Shown here one piece after another: positions 47,291 through 56,322 of a stretch of 64,000 nucleotides of DNA. This stretch comes from Ectothiorhodospira mobilis. Lineage in GTDB: Bacteria > Pseudomonadota > Gammaproteobacteria > Ectothiorhodospirales > Ectothiorhodospiraceae. A program made the translations under genes and the position numbers. Position 1 is the stretch's first letter. Every line of letters begins with the position of its first letter. A model generated the notes under the pieces. The model was not told the origin of the DNA. It made no database searches and was given only the letters and a program-made list of their open reading frames with translations. The DNA is taken from assembly GCF_016584115.1 (NCBI RefSeq), contig NZ_NRSK01000011.1:1-64000 (forward strand), read 5' to 3'.

Positions 47291-48526
47291 TCATTTCAGT
47301 TCCAGGTCCTGCAGCAGGAGGGACAATAGCTGTTCCTCGTGCAGGGCATCGCCGCGGGCGGTCAGGATCGGACCCAGTTCCGGATCCCAGCGGGCCTGCG
47401 TGGGGCGTCCCTCCAGCGGGGGGCCCGGTAAGTGGGCATGGAACCGAAGGGTGGCGGTGTCCATGTGCCAGGAACGGGCCGGGAATCGTGCCATGAGACC
47501 GTTGACGATGGACAGCCCCGTCCAGTCGAAGTCCGCTCGGATCCGGAGCCGGGCACCGGCCTGGGCCAGTTGTTCCAGCACGGCCCAGACTGCAGCCCCG
47601 GGTCGGCCTCCGGTGCATACCAGGGGGGCACATTGGCTGCCTAGCTGTTCGGCGGCCTCGGCCACCACGGTGGGGTTTTCGCAGACGAAGAGGGTTTGAT
47701 CCCGGACGGCCCACCGGGGCGGATGGCGTAGCAACTGGCGCAGGGTGAGGTGGAGGGGTTCACCGGTGGCCCGCTGGGTTCTCAGCAATGCGTCGGTGGG
47801 GCCGTCCCCTCGGGCCGGCAGGCCGAGGATCAGGACGGTGCTGGTGATGTCCCCCCCCACGAGGATCCCGGCGTGGGCCCACAGGGTGCGCTCATCCGGG
47901 CGGTCGTCGCCCGTGCCACCCCGCCAGTGTCGCGCCAGGGCCCGGCGCACCAGGGCGGCCTCGGGACGCCCGCTGTCCAGGCCGTGGGCATCCCCCAGAG
48001 ACCGGGCCGCCAGGGTGCTGCGGTTCAGGCCGCCGCCAGGCAGCTGCTCCAGCACCCTGAGGCTCCTGTCCAGAAGTCCGGCGGCCTGTTGTGGGGTGTT
48101 GCGCGATAGGCGTCGGAGCAGTCCACGGTTCCCCAGTTCCTCCAGCCAGGCCTCCAGCCCCAGGGATCGGGCCCGGTCCCGGGCCGCGTCCACCACCTCG
48201 GCCCAGCGCGCCTGCTGTGCCTCCCGCCTTTCCCGGGGGTCGACGATGGGGCCATCCAGGGCCTCCAGGGCGCTTCGCAGATCCGGTGCGATACCGGCAT
48301 GGCGCAGGACCCCTTCCAGTTCCACAAGGGAGATGCGCAGGGTCTCCCCTTTGCGCGGCGGGCGTCCCAGCAGCCGTTCAATCCGTTCACGTTCCTCCGG
48401 CGTGCTGCGAGTGAGGGTGATCCGATCCCCACCACCCCGGACCAGGCGTGTCCGCAGCCGGCTGCGCAGGCGTTCGCAGTCGGGACCGCCCAGAAGACGT
48501 TGCAGACGGGCAGCGTCCGTTCTCAA
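47291..48526 (-). CDS. jetD: Wadjet type III JetD, Toprim-family nuclease subunit (DUF3323/DUF2399)
   Basis: Predicted DNA-cleaving subunit of the Wadjet anti-plasmid system. The 411-residue protein fits the TIGR02679 family: a DUF3323 N-terminal region (KGETLRISLVELEGVLR, 59-75) and a C-terminal DUF2399 Toprim-like domain. Toprim acidic residues are visible as E283 in FVCENPTVV and D332/D334 in RADFDWTGLSI, all intact. It overlaps jetC by four bases and is the last gene of the operon. By analogy with characterised Wadjet systems it cuts plasmid DNA that the SMC-like complex has extruded. Confidence 0.9.
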   Translation of the reverse strand: MRTDAARLQRLLGGPDCERLRSRLRTRLVRGGGDRITLTRSTPEERERIERLLGRPPRKGETLRISLVELEGVLRHAGIAPDLRSALEALDGPIVDPRERREAQQARWAEVVDAARDRARSLGLEAWLEELGNRGLLRRLSRNTPQQAAGLLDRSLRVLEQLPGGGLNRSTLAARSLGDAHGLDSGRPEAALVRRALARHWRGGTGDDRPDERTLWAHAGILVGGDITSTVLILGLPARGDGPTDALLRTQRATGEPLHLTLRQLLRHPPRWAVRDQTLFVCENPTVVAEAAEQLGSQCAPLVCTGGRPGAAVWAVLEQLAQAGARLRIRADFDWTGLSIVNGLMARFPARSWHMDTATLRFHAHLPGPPLEGRPTQARWDPELGPILTARGDALHEEQLLSLLLQDLELK

Positions 48527-51500
48527 AACAACTGTCCGTTTTCCGTGGGCTCCGGGTCATCGGTCGTGGGGGCGGTCCCGGCCTCCAGGGGGGTATCCGG
48601 GGCGGCCTCGCGGATGCGATGGCGTCCGTCCCAGCGCCAGTGGATCACATACACCGCGTCCAGCCCCTCGCGACGGTTCAATTGGGCGATGGCCAGGCCG
48701 GGGACATCCGGGTAGCAGCCCCATTCCCGTTCCGAGGTCATCAGGGCATCCAGATCGAACTGGGCCAGCAGGCCCATGCTCTTGGCCCGGGCATCATCGT
48801 CCACCCCGGCGAAGACCTCGTCCAGCATGATCATCCTGGGGGCCGAGGAATGGGCGCTGCCGTAGTGACTGGCCGCGGCGGCGAACAGGGGCAGGGTGAT
48901 CACCAGGGCCCTTTCCCCTCCGGAGGCGGGGCCGTAGGCGGGGCGCCAGCGGCCGTTCTGCCAGCGCTCCACGGTAAAGCGATGCCAGTAACGGTAATCC
49001 AGGGCGCGCTCCAAGATATCCTGCAGGGCGCCTCCTTCCTCGCTCTCACGGGCCTCGCGGATGCGGGCCTGGATGAACTCCCCCACCGCCCGGCGATCCT
49101 CCGCGGACCAGGCATCCATGTTCTGGCGCAGCAGCCGTTCCCGGGTGACCTCCAGGCCCGCCGGCGTGGCGAGACCGGCCTGGGTTTCCCCCTCGGCCAG
49201 GGGACGCCACCGCAGGCGCAGCCGCATGCCAGTGCTGGTGGGCCGCTGTGCCAGTTCCTCATTGATGTGCTGCACCTGTCGTTCCGTTTCCATGAGGCGT
49301 ATCTGGATGTGACTGGCCACTTCATCGATCAGGTAGTTCTCCACCAGTTCCCGTTCCCGGGCGGTGAGCAGTTCCCTGCGTCGCCGGATCTCCTGCTCCA
49401 GGTCCCCGGCCAGGCGGTCTGGCCCCTGATGCCTGCCCTGGAAGACGATCCCCACCAGGAGCAGGTCCCCCTGCTGTTCGGCGTGGGCATCGTGGCCGTG
49501 ACGGCCCAGGGCCGCCTGCAGGGTGACGAAGTGTTGGTGCAGACCCTTCTGGTGACGTTGCCAGGCGCCTTCTCCGTCATCCACATCGGACAGGATCTGT
49601 TCCAGCCGGCGGCTCAACTGGACCGCCGCTTCCGGGGCCCAGGAGGCCCCGTCTTCCACGGACACCCGATCCCCCGTGGCCAGGGGGATCATGCCGGTCC
49701 GGGCCAGGGTGCGGAGCGCACCGATGGCCTCTTCCCGTTGCGCTTTCCTCTCCTGGAGCCGCTGTTCGCCATGTTCAATGTCCTTTCCCAGTCCGCCGAT
49801 CTGCCCGAGGATCCGATTGATCTCCTGCTGTAGCCGCTGTCGTTCGCTTTCGATCTTCCGGGCACGGGCATCCACCTCGGTCAGGCGCTGCTGTAACCCC
49901 TCCACATCGGCACCGACGGTTTCGCGCAGGGTGTCGCGGCGTGTCTCGGCGTCCCGGGCCTGTCGCAGTGCTTCGTGGGCCTGTTCCGTCGCCTGGAGGG
50001 TCTCCCGGCGGGCCTCCTCCCGTTCCTCCTGCAGTTCCTGGAGGTGTTCCCGCTCCCGTTGCCGGGTCTGCAGGGCGGAGGGCAGACGATCACACTGCCG
50101 GGTATAGTTCGCCAGGGCCTGCCGGATGGTGGACAGGGCCTCCTCGGAGGTGGGCAGGGACAGATCGGCCGCCACCTCGTCCCGTTGCTGACGACACTGC
50201 GCCTCCTCCTGACGTCGTTGCTCCAGGGCCTTTCGGGCGGTCTCGGTGCGTTCCTCCTGGTCCTCCAGGACCTTCAGGGCCGAGGCCTCCCGGGCATGGG
50301 CCTCCCGCAATGGGGTGTCATCGGGTCGGTCGCGCCATTCGGCGTGGATGCGGTGACGGCGGGCCTCCAGGGCTTCCAGGGACTGGGTGATGTCTTCCAG
50401 GGCGTCCCGGCAGGCCTGGAGTTCTGCGTCGATCTCCGTCAGGCGAGCGCGGCGTGCGGCCTCCCGGGTGGCGTGGCCGATGTAGCGCGAGGCGGGCTTG
50501 GTCCAGGCGCCCCGGGCCGGACCCAGCTGCCAGTGTCCGGTCTCGCTCACCCGGCAGGCCGTCTCCTCGGAGGCAGGCGGGCCCAGCCCGATACGCTCCA
50601 GGATGCCGCACACCACCTCTGGGGATACCGGAGGGTGGCCGTCCCAGGGGCCTTCCATCGCCGGCAGGAGTACGGAGCCCAGATGGCGATGCGGGATGGG
50701 GGCCTCTGGCGTGAGCAGGGTGTCGTGGGTGTCCGCGTCCAGGATCTCCCCCCCGGGCATCACCCAGCCGTCCAGCAGGCCCGCCGCCTCCAGGGCGGCC
50801 TCCAGCCCGGCGCGGTCGGGCTCCGGGACAGGGTCCCGGAAGTCCACCAGCTGCCAAAGGGGGGCCCCGGCACGGCCCTCGCGGGATGCGACATCCCGGG
50901 TATGGGGGGCCGGCGGCGCGATTTCCCGGCCGCTTTGCAAGGCCTCTCGTTCCTCCTGCAGCAGGCCAAGCTGTTCCTCCAGGATCTGTTGCCTGGAGTG
51001 CCGGTCGGCGACCTCTGCGGCGATGTGGTTCAGCTGCAGGCTGCGCCGTTCCTCCAGGGCGGCTTCCGCCGGATGGGGGCCCTGCATGTGTTCCATCCAG
51101 TCCTCCAGCCGGGCCAGGAGGGCTTCGGGATCATCCGGCTGCAGTTCGCCAAGCCCGTACAGGTGATCCCGCCAGCGGGCCAGCAGGTCCTTCGCCGACG
51201 TTTCGGTACGCTTCCGGGCCGCCTGCATCTCCCGGTCCAGGCGGTCTCGGTCTTCCTGCTGCTGCTGCCAGTACTGCCTGGCCCAGACCACCTGCCTTTC
51301 CGCCTCGTCCAGGGCCTGGTTGTGGGTCGTCAGCAGTTGCACCCCTTCCAGGCGCCGGTTCAAGTGGCTCCGGAGCCGGTCTGGGAGAGTGGCCGCAGCC
51401 CCGGTCTCTTCCAGGTGCTGCACCTCCTGGGTGTGCAGATCCTGGAAACCGGCCTGGGATGCGTTCTGGGCCATGTCGTCCAGGAGCTGGCGCAACTCCT

Positions 51501-52653
51501 TTTCAGCGGTTTCGGCTCTGCCGGCCTGCCTTTCCTGCCGTTGCTCCAGGTCTATCTGACGTTGCTCCGAACGCTTGCGGTATGCCTCCCGGGAGTCCGC
51601 GTGTTCGCGACGTTGCCTGGCGTCGTCCTCGGCCTGTTGCAGGTCCCGTGCGGAGCGCATGGCCGGGCTGTCCCGCAGGGTCTGGCGCTGTTGCTCCAGG
51701 GCCTGCAGTTCCTCTTCCAGTTGTTCCCGCCGCTGCTCCTGGGTTTCTTCCTGGGCCCGTACCTCGGTCAGTTCCTTGCGCTGGCGCCCCAGGGTTGCCC
51801 GGATTTCCTCATAACGGCTGTGGGCGGTGCGGACCCCGGCCGCGCGGCGCCGGGTGGCGATGGCCGCGTACTGGCGGTAATGACGCAGGAACTCGGTGAC
51901 CGCCTGATGGGCCTCCTCCAGACCACGGGTCTCGTCGGCCTCGGCATCCAGGTTGCGGTAGGCCTCGGCCACATCGGCGACGATGTCCGCATCCAGGGGA
52001 GGGAGGGCCCGGGTCAGGGCCATGGAGAGCCGGGATTCGTCCGGACGCTTGGAGAGTTGGGGCTGGCGTAATTGCAGCAGCAGGTCCAGCAGGGCCTCGT
52101 AACGTCCGGTGCCCAAATGGAACAACTGTTCGTCCACCGCCCGCCGGTACTGTCCCGACTGATCGTGAAGCTGTCCCCGTTCGCCCAGGGCATGGAGGAG
52201 GCGGTCGCGGGTGAGGGTGCGGCCGTCCTCCACCAGGAACAGGTCCTCGCCCACCCGTTGCGGGGTGATGAAGAACCAGGATTGCAGGCGTTTCTGGGCA
52301 ACGGCCTTGAGGCCGCAACCCAGGGTGCGGTATTCGGGGCTGCCCTCCCTCAGGCGACCGAATTCGATCCAGGTGTATCCCAGGCGTTCGCCGGCCTCTC
52401 CCATGAGCAGATTCCATTCCATGCGCTTGTTGGGATCCCCGTCCGGCTCCACCCGGCTGGGGGTGACATGGCCATCCAGGAGGAAGGGCAGGGTCAGGGC
52501 CATGACCTTGGATTTGCCCGTGCCGTTGTTGCCTCTCAGCAGGAGACGGCCGTCGTGGAAACGGAATTCCTCGTGATCGTAATGGAACAGGTCCACCAGC
52601 CCGATGCGCAGGGGTTGCCAGCGGTCCTTTGCGGGGATCGGGAGGGAGGTCAT
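48523..52653 (-). CDS. jetC: Wadjet type III JetC, SMC-like ATPase (TIGR02680)
   Basis: Large SMC/MukB-like ATPase of 1376 residues. Walker A is GNNGTGKS at 41-48. Very long heptad-rich helical stretches follow (about 270-620 and 870-1120) around a central region. The C terminus carries the signature SGGER (about 1244-1248) and Walker B IMLDEV with D1278/E1279. DNA loop extrusion driven by ATP is the known role in Wadjet. Its ATG (52653) overlaps the jetB stop by four bases, and its stop overlaps jetD by four. Bases here look less GC-rich than in housekeeping neighbours. Confidence 0.92.
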   Translation of the reverse strand: MTSLPIPAKDRWQPLRIGLVDLFHYDHEEFRFHDGRLLLRGNNGTGKSKVMALTLPFLLDGHVTPSRVEPDGDPNKRMEWNLLMGEAGERLGYTWIEFGRLREGSPEYRTLGCGLKAVAQKRLQSWFFITPQRVGEDLFLVEDGRTLTRDRLLHALGERGQLHDQSGQYRRAVDEQLFHLGTGRYEALLDLLLQLRQPQLSKRPDESRLSMALTRALPPLDADIVADVAEAYRNLDAEADETRGLEEAHQAVTEFLRHYRQYAAIATRRRAAGVRTAHSRYEEIRATLGRQRKELTEVRAQEETQEQRREQLEEELQALEQQRQTLRDSPAMRSARDLQQAEDDARQRREHADSREAYRKRSEQRQIDLEQRQERQAGRAETAEKELRQLLDDMAQNASQAGFQDLHTQEVQHLEETGAAATLPDRLRSHLNRRLEGVQLLTTHNQALDEAERQVVWARQYWQQQQEDRDRLDREMQAARKRTETSAKDLLARWRDHLYGLGELQPDDPEALLARLEDWMEHMQGPHPAEAALEERRSLQLNHIAAEVADRHSRQQILEEQLGLLQEEREALQSGREIAPPAPHTRDVASREGRAGAPLWQLVDFRDPVPEPDRAGLEAALEAAGLLDGWVMPGGEILDADTHDTLLTPEAPIPHRHLGSVLLPAMEGPWDGHPPVSPEVVCGILERIGLGPPASEETACRVSETGHWQLGPARGAWTKPASRYIGHATREAARRARLTEIDAELQACRDALEDITQSLEALEARRHRIHAEWRDRPDDTPLREAHAREASALKVLEDQEERTETARKALEQRRQEEAQCRQQRDEVAADLSLPTSEEALSTIRQALANYTRQCDRLPSALQTRQREREHLQELQEEREEARRETLQATEQAHEALRQARDAETRRDTLRETVGADVEGLQQRLTEVDARARKIESERQRLQQEINRILGQIGGLGKDIEHGEQRLQERKAQREEAIGALRTLARTGMIPLATGDRVSVEDGASWAPEAAVQLSRRLEQILSDVDDGEGAWQRHQKGLHQHFVTLQAALGRHGHDAHAEQQGDLLLVGIVFQGRHQGPDRLAGDLEQEIRRRRELLTARERELVENYLIDEVASHIQIRLMETERQVQHINEELAQRPTSTGMRLRLRWRPLAEGETQAGLATPAGLEVTRERLLRQNMDAWSAEDRRAVGEFIQARIREARESEEGGALQDILERALDYRYWHRFTVERWQNGRWRPAYGPASGGERALVITLPLFAAAASHYGSAHSSAPRMIMLDEVFAGVDDDARAKSMGLLAQFDLDALMTSEREWGCYPDVPGLAIAQLNRREGLDAVYVIHWRWDGRHRIREAAPDTPLEAGTAPTTDDPEPTENGQLF

Positions 52654-53906
52654 GGGGATTCGTGCTCCATATCCAGGCCGGCGGATCCCCCACCGGAGGG
52701 GGCGCCGTCCACGGCGAACCGGGCCAGGGCCGGCCGGGGTTCGATGCGGCCATCGGCATGCATGCGTACCAGGCGCAGGCCGCTCAACTGCTCCACGGCC
52801 TGTCGGGCCAGGGCATGTTCCGTCCCCGGCTCCGTGGCGGAGCGTCGCCAGTGGCGACCGTGGACCCGGCGCCACTGGACGATCCAGCCGGAGACCTGCT
52901 CCAGGGTCAAGCGCTGATCCCCGGGCGAGGTGGCCAGCCGCTCCGCCACCAGCAGGGTGACATGGCCCTCGGTGCCTTCGTGGGGCATGTGCCGGTCGCT
53001 GAGGCTGCGCTGAGGGTCCACCATGGCCACACCCTCGGCGCGGATCTCGGGGATCAGATCGGTGGCCTCGGCGATGCGTCGGGTGATGGCGACCCGCTGG
53101 TTGGCCAGGTACTGGCGGGCATCCTCGTCCAGGTCGTCCCAATAGACCACCGGATCATCCAGCAGGCGTGCGGTCAGTCCCTGGCGCAGGGCGCGGCGCC
53201 GTCCGTCCTCCGTATCGGGGATGAACCCCTCGCTGATGGCCTCAAGGCGTGTCCCGAGCCCTTCGCAATCCCCCTCCAGCGCCACCAGCGAGGGCCCCCG
53301 CACGGTGACCAGCAGGGCGGCCAGCATGCGGTGATCGATGTCATAGAGAACGTCGTTCTCCAGGCCGTGTTGCACGAAGGCCTCCTCGTCACCGGCTACC
53401 CGCTGGAGCACGCCCCGCTCCAGCAGCAGGCGGACGATGGCCACCAGATCCCGGCGTTGCTCCCGCCCCTCCAGGCTGAAACGCAGGCCGGCGGCCTCCA
53501 GGGACGGATCCGCCGCGGCCTGGATGAGTCGTTCGCCGAGGCGCCCCAGGGTGATTTGCTGTTCACTCTGTTCCAGGTCGGCCAGCAGCAGGCAGAGCAG
53601 GGCGTAGCGCGACCGGGAGAAAGGGGTGCCCTGGGCACCGCTACCGGAGACGGCGGGGCGCGTGGCATCGGATCGATCGGCGGGCCGTTTGTGCAGGCGC
53701 GCGAACCCGGATTCCACCTGCAGATACCACCCGGTTTCGTTACCCAGCCAGTCCCGAAGGGCCTTCTGATGCCGCCGCACCAGGGGAAACGCCGGATGCC
53801 GGGCGTTCATCAGCGGATCCATGAGCAGGGCGCGCAGGGCCCGCCGGCGTTCCTCGGCCCGGGTGCGCTCCAGGACGTCGGTGAGGGGGGCGTGGGGGGT
53901 GGTCAT
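52650..53906 (-). CDS. jetB: Wadjet type III JetB (DUF2398, TIGR02678)
   Basis: 418-residue KITE-like subunit of the Wadjet complex, family DUF2398/TIGR02678. Recognised by YALLCLLLADLEQSEQQITLG, the LENDVLYDIDHRMLAALL region, RQGLTARLLDDPVVYWDDL and MPHEGTEGHVTLLVAERL. In related SMC complexes the KITE subunit bridges the kleisin and the ATPase. The start ATG shares one base with the jetA stop, and the end overlaps jetC. Confidence 0.9.
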   Translation of the reverse strand: MTTPHAPLTDVLERTRAEERRRALRALLMDPLMNARHPAFPLVRRHQKALRDWLGNETGWYLQVESGFARLHKRPADRSDATRPAVSGSGAQGTPFSRSRYALLCLLLADLEQSEQQITLGRLGERLIQAAADPSLEAAGLRFSLEGREQRRDLVAIVRLLLERGVLQRVAGDEEAFVQHGLENDVLYDIDHRMLAALLVTVRGPSLVALEGDCEGLGTRLEAISEGFIPDTEDGRRRALRQGLTARLLDDPVVYWDDLDEDARQYLANQRVAITRRIAEATDLIPEIRAEGVAMVDPQRSLSDRHMPHEGTEGHVTLLVAERLATSPGDQRLTLEQVSGWIVQWRRVHGRHWRRSATEPGTEHALARQAVEQLSGLRLVRMHADGRIEPRPALARFAVDGAPSGGGSAGLDMEHESP

Positions 53907-55450
53907 CAGGGTGCGGATTCCAGTTCGGTGACCCGCAGGCGGTAGTCGTGGCCGGTGAGGATGCCGTCGGGGGTGTGGATGGAGGCCTGTGTCCCGGGCC
54001 CCAGGGGCAGGAGTTCGATGCGCAGGCTGCCATCCCCCGTGGTGGTGGTGATGGGGGCATCGGGCTGTTCGGCACTGGACAGGGCGTCCGCCAGCAGGCG
54101 CAGCAGCAGGTGGAAGGCCTGTCGGTCCAGCTGACCCAGCGTGGAGAGTTGCAGGGTTTCGCCCGTGGCCAGGGTGGCCCGGGCCTGGCGGAGTTGTTCG
54201 GCCTCCTGAGCCACCTGGGCTGCCAGCAGATCCTTCTCCCGCCCGCGTCGGCGCAACCGTGGCAGGGCCCCTCGTTTGCCGTAGCGGCCCGTGGTCCTGA
54301 GGCGGGGGCTGATGCGAAGGGGGGGTGCCTCCCGCCAGGGCGTCTGCGGGGGGATCGGCGCCTCTTCCCAGCGGGCAAGGGTATCCGGGTCCACGCCCAG
54401 GTGTCGGGCGGAGTGCAGGCCGAAGGCGGCACGCCACAGGCGATGGGCCTGACCGTCGTCCCCGCATTCAAGGAACCATCGGGCGAGGGTGCGAAAGTCC
54501 GCGCTCCGGTCACTGCGCCCCAGGCGGCGGGCGTTGAGGCGCTGTATTGCTTCGAGCAGCTGCGAGATGGCGCGCCGTGCCTGGGCGCGGAGCAGGGCCG
54601 CCTGGGCCCGGCCATGGGGCTGATCCAGGAACCAGCGCTTGAGTCCCTCCCAGTGGCCTTCCCAATGGGCCCGGGCCTCCCGGTGGTGTTCGGCACGGAT
54701 GGTTTGCGGATCACGGACATCGTCCACGTCCGGGGCCCGATCCTCCAGATCCCGTTCCGAGGCCAGGTCCAGCAGGGGATCGATGGGACGGCCGTGCTCC
54801 CCGGGGGTGTCCAGGGACCGGATGATGCCGGTGATCTCTGCGGTGGAGGTGGTCAGGTCCCCGATGAAGCGCTCGATATAGCCGATGAGTCGCTCCTTGT
54901 AGGCGATCAGGGCCTCTTCTTCCTGGCCGCGCAGTTCCAGGGTACGGGAGAGACCGCTCATGAAGGCGCGGGCGTTCTCCGCCAGGTCCGTGAACACATG
55001 GGCGAGGTCGCGGAGCAGGAGCTGGACCTGCATGGGATCGGGGCGTTCCTGGCGGGAGAGTTGCAGCAGGGAACGCAACCTCAGGCGGATGTCATCCAGG
55101 GCGACGGTCTGCAGGGCGCCGCGACGGCCCAGTTCGCGGTCGAACACCTGGAGGGCCTGTTCGGCGGCCTCTCCGGCCCGGGTTAACTGATAGAGGTGGC
55201 TTGCACGGTAGAACTCCTCCACGGTGCTGACCCGGGCGGTATCGGGGTCCGCCTCCAGGTTTCCCCAATGCACCAGCTGGTTCAGGGCCGCCTGGATCGT
55301 TTCCAGGGGCTCCGTCCCGAGCCGTTGCCCCACATCCTCGGGACGCAGATGCACGGTGAAATGGGCCTTGGCCTCGACGAAGATCCCCATGATGGACCGG
55401 TACAGGCCGGCCTTCTCGGCCACTACATGGTTAAAGACGGAATGGGTCAA
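53906..55450 (-). CDS. jetA: Wadjet type III JetA (DUF2397, TIGR02677)
   Basis: Kleisin-like subunit of 514 residues, family DUF2397/TIGR02677. Recognised by VAEKAGLYRSIMGIFVEAK, RPEDVGQRLG, LVHWGNLEADPDTARVSTVE, EFYRASHLYQLTRAGEAAE and a basic middle segment (about 385-405, RYGKRGALPRLRRRGREK). First jet gene. Its start overlaps the end of the upstream amidotransferase-like gene by 20 bases on the same strand, so it is translationally coupled to that gene rather than having its own promoter. Confidence 0.9.
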   Translation of the reverse strand: MTHSVFNHVVAEKAGLYRSIMGIFVEAKAHFTVHLRPEDVGQRLGTEPLETIQAALNQLVHWGNLEADPDTARVSTVEEFYRASHLYQLTRAGEAAEQALQVFDRELGRRGALQTVALDDIRLRLRSLLQLSRQERPDPMQVQLLLRDLAHVFTDLAENARAFMSGLSRTLELRGQEEEALIAYKERLIGYIERFIGDLTTSTAEITGIIRSLDTPGEHGRPIDPLLDLASERDLEDRAPDVDDVRDPQTIRAEHHREARAHWEGHWEGLKRWFLDQPHGRAQAALLRAQARRAISQLLEAIQRLNARRLGRSDRSADFRTLARWFLECGDDGQAHRLWRAAFGLHSARHLGVDPDTLARWEEAPIPPQTPWREAPPLRISPRLRTTGRYGKRGALPRLRRRGREKDLLAAQVAQEAEQLRQARATLATGETLQLSTLGQLDRQAFHLLLRLLADALSSAEQPDAPITTTTGDGSLRIELLPLGPGTQASIHTPDGILTGHDYRLRVTELESAP

Positions 55451-56318
55451 GGCGGGAGGAGACCTTACGGGATCGGTGATCAGACCTCATGGTAGACGGA
55501 TCCCGTGGGGAGGATCCATGCCTGTGAAGGTCCCATCCCGGGCCACCGGCGGCCCGCACCAGGCCGCGGAACAGCCGCTGGTGGCGCATCTTCTGGGGCA
55601 GGTATTCCGGGTGCCACTGCACCCCCAGCACGAAGCGGGGTCCGCTGGCCTCGATGGCCTGGACCAGGCCGCTGGGTTCCCGGGCCACGGCCCGCAGGCC
55701 CCGGCCCAGGCGGTCCACGGCCTGGTGGTGCAGGGCGTTCACCGCCAGGGGGGCGGGGCCGGTGAGGGCCTCCAGGCGGGAGCCGGGGGTCAGGGTCACG
55801 CTCTTGCGCGGCAGGACGCTGCGCACCCGGGGGACTTCCCGGTAGAAGCCCTCCAGGTCCTGATGCAGGGTGCCGCCGTGGACCACGTTGAGCAGTTGCA
55901 TGCCCCGGCAGATGCCCAGCACGGGCAGTCCGTCCGCCAGGGCCCGGCGGATGAGGGTCTCCTCCAGGCGGTCCCGGGCCCGGTCGCCGCCGTGGTGCCT
56001 GGTGCGCAGCAGGCGGCGCAGCAGCCAGAGCAGGGGGTAGAGCAGGAAGGCCAGCAGGCGCTGCCCGGAGGCGGGTTCGCTGGCGTCGATCTCCCGCATC
56101 AGGTGCAGCGGGTCTTGGCCGTACAGTCCCGGGTCCACATCGGCACCGCCGCCGATCACCAGGCCGTCCAGGCGGCCACGGGGCGGATGCCGCGCCGGGG
56201 TGATGCGCAGCGGCCGGCCGCCGGCGCGGCGGATGGCCCGTGCGGTCATGACCCAGGCGGCCAGACCGCCCCGGTCGGGGCCGGTGACGCCGATGCGGGG
56301 ACGGGGGTGCGCCCTCAC
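55431..56318 (-). CDS. Class I glutamine amidotransferase-like protein (peptidase C26 type)
   Basis: 295-residue protein of the gamma-glutamyl-GABA hydrolase/PuuD-like group. The catalytic triad is visible: C137 in LGICRGMQLLN, and H236/E238 in GVQWHPEYL, preceded by the oxyanion-type VIGGGADVDP. A hydrophobic stretch of about 16 residues (88-103, LLAFLLYPLLWLL) may contact the membrane. I chose GTG 56318, four bases after the amidoligase stop. Its 3' end overlaps jetA. It probably hydrolyses a gamma-glutamyl linkage or supplies ammonia, paired with the amidoligase. Confidence 0.8.
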   Translation of the reverse strand: MRAHPRPRIGVTGPDRGGLAAWVMTARAIRRAGGRPLRITPARHPPRGRLDGLVIGGGADVDPGLYGQDPLHLMREIDASEPASGQRLLAFLLYPLLWLLRRLLRTRHHGGDRARDRLEETLIRRALADGLPVLGICRGMQLLNVVHGGTLHQDLEGFYREVPRVRSVLPRKSVTLTPGSRLEALTGPAPLAVNALHHQAVDRLGRGLRAVAREPSGLVQAIEASGPRFVLGVQWHPEYLPQKMRHQRLFRGLVRAAGGPGWDLHRHGSSPRDPSTMRSDHRSRKVSSRLDPFRL

Positions 56319-56322
56319 GGGG

